DNA of 64,000 nucleotides from DASQZT01 sp035638575. Lineage in GTDB: Bacteria > Acidobacteriota > Terriglobia > Bryobacterales > Bryobacteraceae. Below the pieces are notes generated by a model that saw only the letters and a list, made by a program, of their open reading frames with translations, did no database searches and was not told the origin of the DNA. Positions 21,373-31,200 of this stretch are shown here, piece by piece (position 1 is the stretch's first letter; each line of letters starts with the position of its first letter). The stretch is from the NCBI GenBank assembly GCA_035638575.1, contig DASQZT010000231.1, positions 15,897-79,896 of the forward strand, in the 5' to 3' direction. A program made the translations under genes and the position numbers.

Positions 21373-21598
21373 CGTCCAGCACCAGATCAAGATCGCCGAA
21401 ACGATGGCGCAGCTTGGCTTCGATCATGCGAAAACCGAGAGCCGGAGGCGCTCCGGGCGCGATCCGCACAGACGGCGCCAGCCGCTCGGAGGAAGGCGTC
21501 GCAATCTCGACGATCTGCCCCGACGCTGCGACCTGATCGACAAGGCCGGCCGTGCGCTCGTCCAGTGCGAAGAGCATCAGCAGGCAAAGGTATCTCAT
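21359..21598 (-). CDS. Small 79-aa ORF wedged in the CRTAC1/TPR operon, unrecognised
   Basis: The ATG at 21598-21596 overlaps the TGA of the 1151-aa gene (ATGA), and its stop overlaps the start of the following TPR gene. That arrangement argues for real translation. The product begins MRYLCLLMLFALDERTAGLV, a hydrophobic start shorter than a clear signal peptide, then a polar region containing VRIAPGAPPALGFRMIEA and ending LDDAGH. I recognise no family. Without this ORF there would be a 222-bp gap inside an otherwise gapless operon. It could also be only a translational relay. Confidence 0.45.
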   Translation of the reverse strand: MRYLCLLMLFALDERTAGLVDQVAASGQIVEIATPSSERLAPSVRIAPGAPPALGFRMIEAKLRHRFGDLDLVLDDAGH

Positions 21599-24500
21599 CG
21601 GCTCTCCAGTTCGCGGAGCGCATTGGCCGCCGCCGCGCTATCGGGCTTGCGCTCGAGCAGCCGGTGCATCGCGTCGCGCGCTTTTCCGCGTTCCCCCAGC
21701 TTCACATAGATTCTGCCCAAGTTCATGTACAGAAGCTCTTCGTCGGGCGCCACGCTGATGCCGTATTCGAAAGCGGCCACCGCATCGTTCGGCTGACCCA
21801 TTTGCGAATATAATACTCCGAGGTTGTTGATCGCGCCAGCATAATCCCGCCGCAGCGTGATGGCCTTCTCGAACCACGCCTTGGCCGCAGCATTCCGGCC
21901 TTCACGCGCGGCCAGCATTCCGAGCTGGTTGGGAGCCTCGGCATCCTTCGGATCGACTTCCAGGGCGCGCTGGAACAGCTTGGCCGCGGCGCCCGCATCG
22001 CCGAGTTGCGCCTCTGCTTCCCCGGCGTTCACCAGCGGATACGCCGCTCTGGGCAGCAGTTCGATGGCGCGCCGGTAATTCCGCAACGCGGCTTGCAGGT
22101 TGCCCGCGCCCAACTCCACGCCACCCAGGTTGTTCCATGCCTCTCCCAGCGCGGGATTGGCGGCAACTGCACGGTCCAAGGACGATCGCGCTTCGGGCAG
22201 GCGGCCGCCGTCGAGATGAATCTGGCCGATGGCGTTCAACGCCTTGTCGTTCTTCGGCGCCTGGCGGACCACTTCCTCCAGATACGGAAGCGCCTGTTCG
22301 GGATAGCCCGCCTGATAAAACGCCGCGCCCAGCTTGAAATAATTCCGGCGCGGCAGGCCGGCGTAGTCTCCGGGAAACGGCAGCGCGAGACGCCGGCGAT
22401 CGCGGTCCTCGATGCGCTTCAGGTCCGCCGCAAGCGTCGCGGCATCCGGCACCGCAGCATAGAGCTTGTGGACGCGCTGCCGGCCGTCGATGAGGAGCAC
22501 GAGCGGCAGGGTCAGATCGGTTCGCCAGTCGAGCAGATACCGGCGGAACAGCGCGTAACCCGCCGCCACATCGGGCGGCTCCGCCCGGAGATTCACGATG
22601 TCGATATCGCCGCGCAGGTCCGGCGCCTCACCCTCGCCGACGTACAGTAGCCCGGGACCTTGGCGCTGGTCCGGCAGCGGAACGGGCTCGAGCAGCCAGG
22701 TGTCGTGGGTTCTCGGCTGGTTATCAGGGGTGAGCACCAATGCGCTCGCTGCCTCCGGAATGGCGCGGCGGGCGAATGCCTCGCGCTTCAGTTCGGCGGA
22801 CCCCTCGGTGATGTCGTAACGGTAGCCGGCGGCCAGGTTGTGGAACTCCTGCCGCTCCCCGGACGGCCACAGAATCCGGAGATTCGACACTTGGGCGGCG
22901 GCCCCTAGTCCGAAGTGGAGCGTCTTAGTGTGCTGCGAGAGATAGCCCGACCCCGCCTGGAGAAAACGGACCGCCGCATCGGCCTCGACCCTCGCGCCGA
23001 TGGCATCGCGGTTCGACTTCGTGCCGGCGAGACGGATCGCGATCGATTTTCGGCCGCCCGTGGACTCGTTGTGAAAGGCCTTCACTTGCGGCGCTAGCCG
23101 GCTCTTCAGCAACAGATCGGGATTGCCGTCGCCGTCCAGGTCCGTGACGGCGAAGGCGCGGCTGTCCAGCGCGCAATCGAGGCCGCTGATGCCCGAGGCG
23201 TTGTAATAGCGGCCATTCCGCCGGACATAGAACACGTTGGGCTCGCGGCCATTCCAACTGTAGTCTTCGCGGATGAGCTGGTTGATGGCGTTCCAGCCCT
23301 TTTCGTATGCCTCCGAACGCTCTTGCGTGGTGGGCGATTTCGCCACCACCTGCCGCCAGAAGAAACTCATCAGGTCGGTTTCATTCGGGCCGGTCAGCAT
23401 GCCGCAGGTGACGTAAATCTCGGGCGCGCCGTCGTTGTCGAAATCGTGAGCGTCGGCGCACCACGCCCAGCGGCCCATTTCCACCTGCTCCCGAGGCGAC
23501 GTCTCCGCGAACGTCCCATCGCCGCGATTGCGGTACAGCGAGTTGCCCTTGGTGTGGCGCCGGTACGCCTCGCGCAACTCTTCATCCGCCGCGGGACGGA
23601 ACGCGGGGTCGCGCGTCACGCGCTGCCCGGCATCGCTCCACATATTGGAGACGTACAGATCGGGCCGGCCATCGCCGTCGTAGTCGAACCAGGCGGCGCT
23701 CATTCCCGGGCCGATGTCCTCGACGCCCGCCGCGGGCGCCACGTCCTCGAAACGGCCGCTGCGATTGCGGTACAGGTTGTGCCGTCCGAAGTCGTTGGCC
23801 ACGTAGAGGTCGGGCCAGCCGTCGCCGTCGTAGTCGCACCAGGCCGGCGCGAAGCTGAACCGGTTATTGTTCTGGTTCAGGCCGGATTCCGTGGTGGCAT
23901 CTTCGAACGTGCCCGATCCATCGGCGGCGAGTCGATTTTGAAACAGGAAATTGGGCGGGCCGTTCCGCGCGTCGTGATAGGGGACCGGGTAGCGATACTG
24001 GTCCTCGCTCTGGAAATAGGTGTAGGTGCACAGGTACAGATCGAGCCGGCCGTCGCGATCGGTATCGGCGGCGGACATCCCGGTGAAACTCCCCTGGGGA
24101 TCGGAGCGGAAGTGAAACGCGTCGGTTCGGAGCGCGAAGGTCCCATCGCCCTGATTGAGAAACAGGACCGGCCCCGAGGCGCGCAGGACCACCAGGTCCT
24201 GCCGTCCGCTGTTGCGGAGATCCAGGAACAGCGCGCAGGAGGTGTCGTCCAGCAGGCCCACGCCGGCTCTGGCGGTGATGTCTTCAAACCGGCCGTCGCG
24301 AAGTTTGTAGAGGCGGTTGGGCAGGCCGCCGGGCTGGCACACGTAGACCTCGTCGACGCCGTCGCCATCGAGATCGCCCGCGGCGATTCCGTTGCTGCCG
24401 TAGATGTCGATGCCCGAGGCCGGGTCCAGACGCGCGCGCCAGTACGGAACTCCGCGCAGCATCTGCTCGCGGAAGGATTCCGAGCCGCCGAACATCTCCG

Positions 24501-25050
24501 CGGTCACATCGCGGAAGAGAGGGCGCGCGGCCCGCGCCAGCGTTTCGCTGACCGGCCGGAACTCCACGAGCTGTCCTTCCTTCCACGTCTGCTTCCAGAC
24601 GCCCACGCGATACTCGGTGCCGGCTGTCGTGGCGCTCTCGATTTCGTACCGCACCATGTTGCCGGGCAGCACGAAATATCGCGCTCGGCGAATCGCGCCG
24701 AGCGAATCGAGCCACTTGCGCAAGCCCGGCCCGAACTCGCCGGCCGCGTCGAATTCCGCTTCGAAGCAATCGCCGCTCACCGCGCGATAACGCGCTGGCA
24801 ATGGCGAAGACCCGTGGAAGTCCGCCGCCAGCGGCAACGCGCCTGTCTCCGGCAGCCGCCGCAGCAGGCCGGCGATCTCCATGGCGGTTTTCTCGCCTGG
24901 AAATTCGTCGTTGCCGGGCAGAATATACGGGGCCAGCGTTTCGTGCGGGCTCGCCTTCCGGAATCGCACCGGAAACGGAGCGGCGGCCGAATGCCGGAAT
25001 GGCAGAAAACCGGCTGCCGCAAGACTGCCGATAAATTGACGGCGGTTCAT
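21595..25050 (-). CDS. CRTAC1-TPR fusion: FG-GAP/VCBS, ASPIC/UnbV, linker, TPR array
   Basis: This 1151-aa exported protein has a Tat-like signal (MNRRQFIGSLAAAGFLPF). Residues of about 220-640 hold FG-GAP/VCBS calcium repeats (DLDGDGVDEVYVCQPG, DTDRDGRLDLYLC, DYDGDGRPDLYVSN). Residues of about 650-730 form ASPIC/UnbV (SIAIRLAGTKSNRDAIGAR to LGAAAQVSNLRILWPSGER). Then follows an alpha/beta linker with LPLVLLIDGRQRVHKLY that could be thioredoxin-like. From about 860 there are seven or so TPRs (KALNAIGQIHLDGGRLPEAR onward). It combines in one chain what the two downstream genes encode separately. It starts 1 base after the 423-aa gene. Confidence 0.88.
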   Translation of the reverse strand: MNRRQFIGSLAAAGFLPFRHSAAAPFPVRFRKASPHETLAPYILPGNDEFPGEKTAMEIAGLLRRLPETGALPLAADFHGSSPLPARYRAVSGDCFEAEFDAAGEFGPGLRKWLDSLGAIRRARYFVLPGNMVRYEIESATTAGTEYRVGVWKQTWKEGQLVEFRPVSETLARAARPLFRDVTAEMFGGSESFREQMLRGVPYWRARLDPASGIDIYGSNGIAAGDLDGDGVDEVYVCQPGGLPNRLYKLRDGRFEDITARAGVGLLDDTSCALFLDLRNSGRQDLVVLRASGPVLFLNQGDGTFALRTDAFHFRSDPQGSFTGMSAADTDRDGRLDLYLCTYTYFQSEDQYRYPVPYHDARNGPPNFLFQNRLAADGSGTFEDATTESGLNQNNNRFSFAPAWCDYDGDGWPDLYVANDFGRHNLYRNRSGRFEDVAPAAGVEDIGPGMSAAWFDYDGDGRPDLYVSNMWSDAGQRVTRDPAFRPAADEELREAYRRHTKGNSLYRNRGDGTFAETSPREQVEMGRWAWCADAHDFDNDGAPEIYVTCGMLTGPNETDLMSFFWRQVVAKSPTTQERSEAYEKGWNAINQLIREDYSWNGREPNVFYVRRNGRYYNASGISGLDCALDSRAFAVTDLDGDGNPDLLLKSRLAPQVKAFHNESTGGRKSIAIRLAGTKSNRDAIGARVEADAAVRFLQAGSGYLSQHTKTLHFGLGAAAQVSNLRILWPSGERQEFHNLAAGYRYDITEGSAELKREAFARRAIPEAASALVLTPDNQPRTHDTWLLEPVPLPDQRQGPGLLYVGEGEAPDLRGDIDIVNLRAEPPDVAAGYALFRRYLLDWRTDLTLPLVLLIDGRQRVHKLYAAVPDAATLAADLKRIEDRDRRRLALPFPGDYAGLPRRNYFKLGAAFYQAGYPEQALPYLEEVVRQAPKNDKALNAIGQIHLDGGRLPEARSSLDRAVAANPALGEAWNNLGGVELGAGNLQAALRNYRRAIELLPRAAYPLVNAGEAEAQLGDAGAAAKLFQRALEVDPKDAEAPNQLGMLAAREGRNAAAKAWFEKAITLRRDYAGAINNLGVLYSQMGQPNDAVAAFEYGISVAPDEELLYMNLGRIYVKLGERGKARDAMHRLLERKPDSAAAANALRELESR

Positions 25051-25051
25051 T

Positions 25052-26323
25052 TCAGACGCCCAGCCACTCCTTCAAATGCTGAAACACCGCCGGAAGTTTC
25101 AGCGGGCCGGACGCGGCCATCAGCGGAAAGTCCGCGGGCGCAACCGCCAGCATCTCCTCCATGCCGTCGCCGGCAAACAGGTAGGCCGTGTTGGTCCGGT
25201 ATTCCGCGTACTTCTCGAACTCCTGCCAGACGTACTGGTAGAACATCTCGAGGTCGACGTAAGAGCCCAGCGTATCCATCTGCGACGGAATCGGGCTGGT
25301 GGTTTCCTGATCGGCATAGATGAGAAGGCTGCTGAACGGTTTCACCTTGTTGCGGATGCCGAATCCCACCAGCGCCACCGAAGGCCGCGCGCGCCGCACG
25401 GCTTGCACGGTGGCCCATTCCACGAAGGTGTTGTTGATCAGCAGTGTGCCGTTGCCGCTCAGCAGAATCGCGCGGGCGAACTCGGCCAGGATGGGGTCCT
25501 TCGCTACGTCCCCTTCAGACGCCAGAATCTTCATCTGCTTGAGCCGCGCGCTCAGCTGCCGCGGACCGGGGACCTCTTGCGCCTCCACCACGCTCCTCAC
25601 TTCGCCCATGAGCCGCTTGCGGTACGGTTCGAGCGCGGCGTAGCTGTATTTGACGACCGGCGGGCCGGCGGCCCCGAGACCGGAGATCCCCGCGCCGGCT
25701 TCGACGATCCACGATGTATAGGCGCCGCCCTTCTTGCCCGCTGCGAACAACTGCGCGATAGTCGGCGTGGCGCGGCCCTGCGGCTCGCCGGTCAGCAGCA
25801 GCGGCAGAAAGTCCTCCGCGCGCTCCGGGACCTCGATCGCCAGCCGCTTGCCCCTGCCCTGGAGCCGCGTCCACATGCGGCTCGGATCGGCGGGCAATTG
25901 CGCCGGGGCGGCGACGATCACCAGCCGCGCGTGCCCCGCGCGCGCGATCTCGGAATCGAGCGCCGGATCGAGTTTCGCAAATGCCTGGGCCACCGCAGCG
26001 CGCCACTCCGGATAATGCGGATTGCGGTTGAGAAAATCCACCTGCTTCAGGCTGAACTGGCCTTTTGGGAAGGTCTTCTCGTTCACCCCCATCTGGCGCT
26101 CGACGTCGCGCAAGGGCCGAAACAACTGTTCCACGGCCTGGGGGCTCGACCGGTCGAGCATCCCGAACAGCCGCTCGTAGTAGCCGCGCTCGGCGGGAAA
26201 CAACAGGTCCCAATCCTTCATCTGGTCGAAGCAGAACGCCGAGAAGGAAAGCGGCAGGCGGTCCAGCAGGCCCTTGTCGAGCAGGGTCTTGAGCGCCGGC
26301 GAAACCTGGGGAGTGTCAGGCAT
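25052..26323 (-). CDS. Unrecognised 423-aa protein between DUF1501 and CRTAC1 genes
   Basis: I do not recognise this protein. It has no signal peptide or clear membrane segment, so it is probably cytosolic or exported with a partner. Visible features are an aromatic N-terminal part (FSAFCFDQMKDWDLLFPAER, then YYERLFGMLD), NEKTFPKGQFSLKQVDFLNR, a central segment SGNGTLLINNTFVEWATVQA, and a C-terminal part with FYQYVWQEFEKYAEYR and LFAGDGMEEMLAVAPADFPL. The ATG overlaps the DUF1501 stop by one base, and the next gene starts one base after its stop, so strict co-expression is likely. The pairing suggests a dedicated partner of the DUF1501 protein. Confidence 0.75.
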   Translation of the reverse strand: MPDTPQVSPALKTLLDKGLLDRLPLSFSAFCFDQMKDWDLLFPAERGYYERLFGMLDRSSPQAVEQLFRPLRDVERQMGVNEKTFPKGQFSLKQVDFLNRNPHYPEWRAAVAQAFAKLDPALDSEIARAGHARLVIVAAPAQLPADPSRMWTRLQGRGKRLAIEVPERAEDFLPLLLTGEPQGRATPTIAQLFAAGKKGGAYTSWIVEAGAGISGLGAAGPPVVKYSYAALEPYRKRLMGEVRSVVEAQEVPGPRQLSARLKQMKILASEGDVAKDPILAEFARAILLSGNGTLLINNTFVEWATVQAVRRARPSVALVGFGIRNKVKPFSSLLIYADQETTSPIPSQMDTLGSYVDLEMFYQYVWQEFEKYAEYRTNTAYLFAGDGMEEMLAVAPADFPLMAASGPLKLPAVFQHLKEWLGV

Positions 26324-27474
26324 CAGAGCAACAGCTCGCGCATGGGCGTGCCTGCCATCCCGGGAGCCTTGACGCCCAGCAATTCCGCCGCGGTGGCGGC
26401 GACATCCACGTGATGGACGGTGCGGTCCGTCTGGCCGCGCGGCACGGCGGCCCCCATCGCCAGCAGCCACATGTTGCGGCACGACGGATCGCCGCTGCGA
26501 TGATTCAGGAACCCGTTGGCGGTGTTCTGATCGCCGTCGCGGCCGAGCTCCGGAAGCACCAGCATGGTGGTCTTGCCGCGGTAGTTTGCGTTCGCCTGGA
26601 TTTCTTCCCACAGCATGCCGGTAAGGCGGTCCGTCCTGGTGATCGCATTGAGGTACAGGGAGTACGATCCCCAGTGCGCCACGTCCATGTCCCAGAAGTT
26701 GACCAGGATCAGCCGCGGCGCAAACTCGCGCATGATTTCGCGCGTGATGAAAAAGGTCAGCTCGTCCCCCGACGTCGGAGCTTCCGGCCCGTTGATGTAC
26801 TCCACCAGGCCGCGCAGCAGCGTTTCGCGGACCTGCCGGTCGAGCTTGCGGCCGGCCTGAAAAATAGTCCAGCCGATACCCTCGTACCCTTCGCTCAAAA
26901 CACCTTCGAGCCGCCGCAGCACATCCTCGCGATCGGCGACGCCGCCCGCGGTCCCTTTCTTCACCACCTCCTGCACCGCTTCGAGCAGCAGTTGCTTGGG
27001 AAGCACGACGTTGGCGCCGTACGGTTGTCCGAAGGCGCGGTCCGAGCCGCAGCCCATCGAGGCGAAGCTCTTGTTGGTCGCGACCGCCCAGGCGTCCAGC
27101 GGCCCGGCACCGGTCTGCTTGCGGAAGTGCTCGAATAAGGTCGGTCCGGCGGGAGGCTGGAAGCCGAAATCGTCCACGCGCTGCCAGTTGCCGGTCAGGA
27201 TGCTCGCCGTGGAGTTGAAGTGCGAGAGCACGCCGGAATTGACGCAGGAGTTGAAAAAGTGACCGTCGGGACGCATCGCGACGAGGCGGGGAATGTTGTG
27301 CAGTCCTTCCGGCGCGAAGGTTTCGGAGTAACGTACGCCGCCCCCGAACGTCACGATGATGACCTTGTTCGCGGAGCGCTGAGGCTCTTGCGCGCGGAGC
27401 CAACCCGGCAGAATCCGATTGGCGATCGACAGCCCGGCCAGTTGGACGAAACGCCGTTTCGACAGGCTCGGCAC
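26323..27474 (-). CDS. DUF1501-family protein (alkaline-phosphatase/sulfatase-like fold)
   Basis: This 383-aa protein starts at GTG 27474 with GGAG 7 bases upstream. The start lies one base after the molybdopterin gene stop. The Tat-type signal is LSKRRFVQLAGLSIANRILPGW. The core begins NKVIIVTFGGGVRYSETF, with FFNSCVNSGVLSHFNSTASILTG, then FTTR-like segment ELTFFITREIMREFAPRLIL, VNFWDMDVAHWGSYSLYLNAI, and the metal-site-like TTMLVLPELGRDGDQN and TVHHVDVAATAAELLG. DUF1501 proteins are exported, of unknown function, and usually paired with DUF1800. No DUF1800 is present here, and an unrelated 423-aa protein takes that place. The frame runs open to 27567, but the GTG is better supported. Confidence 0.85.
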   Translation of the reverse strand: MPSLSKRRFVQLAGLSIANRILPGWLRAQEPQRSANKVIIVTFGGGVRYSETFAPEGLHNIPRLVAMRPDGHFFNSCVNSGVLSHFNSTASILTGNWQRVDDFGFQPPAGPTLFEHFRKQTGAGPLDAWAVATNKSFASMGCGSDRAFGQPYGANVVLPKQLLLEAVQEVVKKGTAGGVADREDVLRRLEGVLSEGYEGIGWTIFQAGRKLDRQVRETLLRGLVEYINGPEAPTSGDELTFFITREIMREFAPRLILVNFWDMDVAHWGSYSLYLNAITRTDRLTGMLWEEIQANANYRGKTTMLVLPELGRDGDQNTANGFLNHRSGDPSCRNMWLLAMGAAVPRGQTDRTVHHVDVAATAAELLGVKAPGMAGTPMRELLL

Positions 27475-27475
27475 C

Positions 27476-28162
27476 TCAGTACTCCGTGATCTCGCCGCCG
27501 CTGATTTTACGGCGGACGCTGGCCCCGAGATCGAGCGGATGATCGTAGCCGGATTTGATTTCGCCACCTGGCGAGTAATAAGGGCCGATGTCGCAGGCCA
27601 TGCTGCCCTTGCCTTCCGCGACGAATTCGATGGACGCGATAAGCTTCGCCGACTTGTAGCCGTAACGGGCCGGATCGATCAGGCGCAACGGCGCGCCGTG
27701 GCGGTCCGCCAGCGGCTTGCCGGCCATATCGAGGGTCAGCAACACTCGCGGGCTCAGCAGGTCCTCGATCGAGAAGTACTCGTACCATTTATCGGCGCAA
27801 TCGATGCGCACGGCCCTGGCGGTCTTCAGCGGCTTGGCGATCTCCATCAGGTGTCCGAAACGAAAGCCGCCCCAGGTGGTCCGCGCCGACCAGCACTGCA
27901 CGCATTTCATCCGCGAGTCTTGCGACTCTTGCGGCAGACGCCGGAGCTGCGCGAGCGACAGGGACTGCGGCTTCTCCACCAAGCCGTGGACTTTCAACTG
28001 ATAACCGGCGGCGTCGACCGGCGGGACCGGGTTGTACCACATGAGGCGGAAGCCGAATTCGTCAGGCTCGTCGCTGGGCAGCAGCAGCTTGCTCTTCTGG
28101 TCGTCGGCGTACAAGCTGGCGGCGGAAGCGGCGGCGGCGGCTAGAAAACGGCGGCGGTCCAT
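27476..28162 (-). CDS. Tat-exported molybdopterin oxidoreductase (sulfite oxidase/MsrP-like catalytic domain)
   Basis: This 228-aa protein has a twin-arginine leader (MDRRRFLAAAAASAASLYA). It consists of the sulfite-oxidase-type Moco domain: YQLKVHGLVEKPQSLSLAQL, the molybdenum-ligand Cys in RMKCVQCWSARTTWGG (C87, with an extra Cys at 90 where relatives have Glu/Ala-Trp-Ser), LLTLDMAGKPLADRHGAPLR and the end KSGYDHPLDLGAS. MsrP relatives repair methionine sulfoxide with a membrane haem partner MsrQ, which is not present. ATG 28162 is chosen over 28186. It begins the gapless operon, 91 bases downstream of the TonB receptor. Confidence 0.87.
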   Translation of the reverse strand: MDRRRFLAAAAASAASLYADDQKSKLLLPSDEPDEFGFRLMWYNPVPPVDAAGYQLKVHGLVEKPQSLSLAQLRRLPQESQDSRMKCVQCWSARTTWGGFRFGHLMEIAKPLKTARAVRIDCADKWYEYFSIEDLLSPRVLLTLDMAGKPLADRHGAPLRLIDPARYGYKSAKLIASIEFVAEGKGSMACDIGPYYSPGGEIKSGYDHPLDLGASVRRKISGGEITEY

Positions 28163-28253
28163 GGGCAGCCTCATTTTATACGCCAATGCTGCACACTTTC
28201 AAGCGGGCCCCGCCGGCCGGCCGTGGTTTTGGTCACTCTGCCGTTACGGCAGC

Positions 28254-31200
28254 TTAGAACGTCAGCCGGAGCGAGAACTGCAGGTGGCGCTCGGTTCCCG
28301 CCACGCTGCTGGTGATTACGCCGAAGTTGCCGTTTCCTCCGTAAGCCCTGGAATCGCCCAGATTCGCGTCAGGGTTGTTGAGGATCGCGAAGTTGCCGAG
28401 ATTGACGGCCTCCCCACGGAACTGAACATTAAACCGTTCCGTAAGCCTGAAATTCTTGAAGATCGAGAAGTCCAAGGTCTTGGTGGGCGGGCCGGTAAGC
28501 GTCTGCAGGCCAACGTTGCCGCCTGTCGCGATGCCGGCAGCCTGATTCGAGAATGCGACAGTGTAATTGCTGGTATCGAACCACTCGTTAGGAGTGCGTC
28601 CACCGGAAGGGGCCACGTTGCCACTGCCGCTGAAGCCGGCAACGTAGTCGGGCATACACTTGCTCCACACGCCGTGGCAACTGGTGCCCGACATGGTGAA
28701 GGCATCGCCAGTCCGCAGGGTGAGGATGCCGTTCGTCTGCCAACCGCCGACGATCAGGTCGGCAACGCGGTTCATGCTGCTGCCGAATTGCTTGCCTCTG
28801 CCGAACGGCAATTCATAGTTGAAGCCGGTGGTAAAGTTGTGCCGGATGTCCCATGAGGCGCTGGCATAGGAAGCGGTAAAGTTAGTCTGGTTCAGTATCG
28901 CCGAATCGCCGCTTAGCGGTGTATTGCCGTCCGCCAGCGCGTGACTCCAGACGTAAGCCGTCTGGAACGATAGCCCGTGAGAGAAGCGCTTCTGCAGCTT
29001 CACGGAACCGGCAGCGTAGTTGCCGACGCCGAAGGACGAAGTCATCGAGAGGCCGTTGCCGACCGACTGGCAAGTCGGACACGTAGGCTGAATCTCCTGC
29101 AAATTCGCCGAACTGATCGCGGTGTTGAAAGTGCCGAGATTCGGGTACGGATCGGAGTTCCAGAGAATCACCTGGTGCGCCTGATGGTTGCCCTCGTAAC
29201 CGACTTCGAGAGCCATGTCGTGTGGCAACTCGCGCTGGATCACGAAATTCCACTTATGCACCAGTGGATTGCGGAAATCGGGCTGCACGCCCCGCATGGA
29301 AACGCCCGCGTTCAGTGTGAACGGACTTGCCGGATATCCACCTGCAAGGCCGCCCGGGAAGAAATCACAGTTGAAACACTGCGGTTGGCTCACACCTACA
29401 TAGGTGCTGTTGCCCTGGTAGCGGGTCAGGTTGACGGTTTCATTGAACGGCACGCCTTCACCGCGGTTGGGGCTGCCGCCCTGGTTCTCTTCGCCGCCGT
29501 AGAAGATGCCGTATCCAATGCGAATCACGGTCTTCTCGAGAACCCGATACGCAATGCCGATGCGTGGTCCGAAATCAAACTTATCCCACGGGACCATGTA
29601 ATTCGAAACGTGGCAGCGGTCTACAGTCACAGCCGGGAACAGCGCCCCGAAGTTCGGAGGCAGGGGGTCGTTACAGTTGTTGCCCTGCGGGATGTAGAGG
29701 GTGTTGTTCTGCAGGTTGAAGTTCGCCTGCCGGCCCCATTGCTCGCCGATCGGCGACCACAACTCATAGCGGACGCCGAGGTTCAGTGTCAGTTTCGAGG
29801 ATACCTTCCAGTCGTCCTGAGCATAACCCGCGTAGGCAACCTTCTGCGACGAAACAAAGTTCGTGGTCGAAATGGCGCCGCTGTCGATAACGCCCAACAG
29901 AGCCGAGGCTATTGAATCGCCGGTCAGTCCGCTTACACTCTGTCCATTCGAGGCAGCGTTGCCCGACGGGAACGCGGTCTCGTTGTTGCTGAAACCGAGA
30001 TTGCCGTGAGGATCGGGAACCTGGAAGAACGGGAACTTCACGGAGCGGAATTCGAAGCCGAATTTATAGGCGTGCGCACCCTTGCTGATCGCGACGTTCT
30101 GCACGAGGTCCCACACGTTGTTGAATTCCTTGGTCGGAACCCAGTCGGTGGCGCCGATTGTCGGATAGCCGTTGCCGAAACCGGTCTGCGGGAGTCCGCC
30201 GTTATTGGCAGTGGCGGTCGTGGGGTCGTAGCCGCCGATGCCGAACTGCGTGAACAGGTCGGTACCCGGGTTAGCTCCGATGCGCGACGTGACCAGGCGC
30301 GTGAAGCCGACGCGGCTTTCCGTCACCAGGCTTGGGCTCCAGACGCGGGTATAACTCATCTGCGCGTTGCGGCTGAGGTCGATTTCGCCGGCGCCGTTGA
30401 AGCCCGTATCGTCGAGAGCGCCCGGGAGCGGAGCGCCGTCGGTCTTGGAAGTATTCGACCAGCTCAAAGATCCGAACAGGCTGTCCTTATCGCTGAGGCG
30501 ATAGTCGACGCGGCCGTCTCCCTGATCGGTGACCAGGCCTCCCACCGTGTTGTAGAAGTAATCGTTGGTCGGCGCATTGCCGGTAATCACCGCCTGATTG
30601 GGACTCGGATAGAGTTGCATGATCTTGGACCACGCGGGATCCATTCTGCTGGCGGGAATGATGTTCCCGGGGAACTGGGTACGCGACACGGGGATCTGGA
30701 AGCCGGCGGAATTCGTCTGGTAGGTGGTCGACAACGGATCGTAGACCGCGCCCTTCTGGATTGTGATCGGAGCGCCGTTGACGTCGGTCCCGGTATAGGA
30801 CGGCCCCAGGAGGCTGGTGAAATCGCCGGTCTTGAACGCCCCAGTGGGAATCGTTGTGTATCCCGAGTAGCCGAGATTGGTGACTGAACCGCCTGAATCG
30901 GCGATGCGCGTTCCCTGGTAGTCACCGAACATAAACAGCCTGTTCTTCCTGATCGGGCCACCGGCCGTCGCGCCGAACTGGTTCTGCACAAACGGTCCGC
31001 GCGGTTGGCCCGCACGATTGTTCGTCCACGTATTCGCATCCAGATCCTTGTTCTGGATGTATTCGAACAGGCTGCCGTGCAGTGCATTAGTACCGGACTT
31101 GAGGGTCACGTTCATCACGCCACCGGCCGCGCGGCCATATTCGGCGTTGTAGCCGTTGGTCAGAATGGTGATTTCGCCGACGGCTTCGACCGACGGTCCG

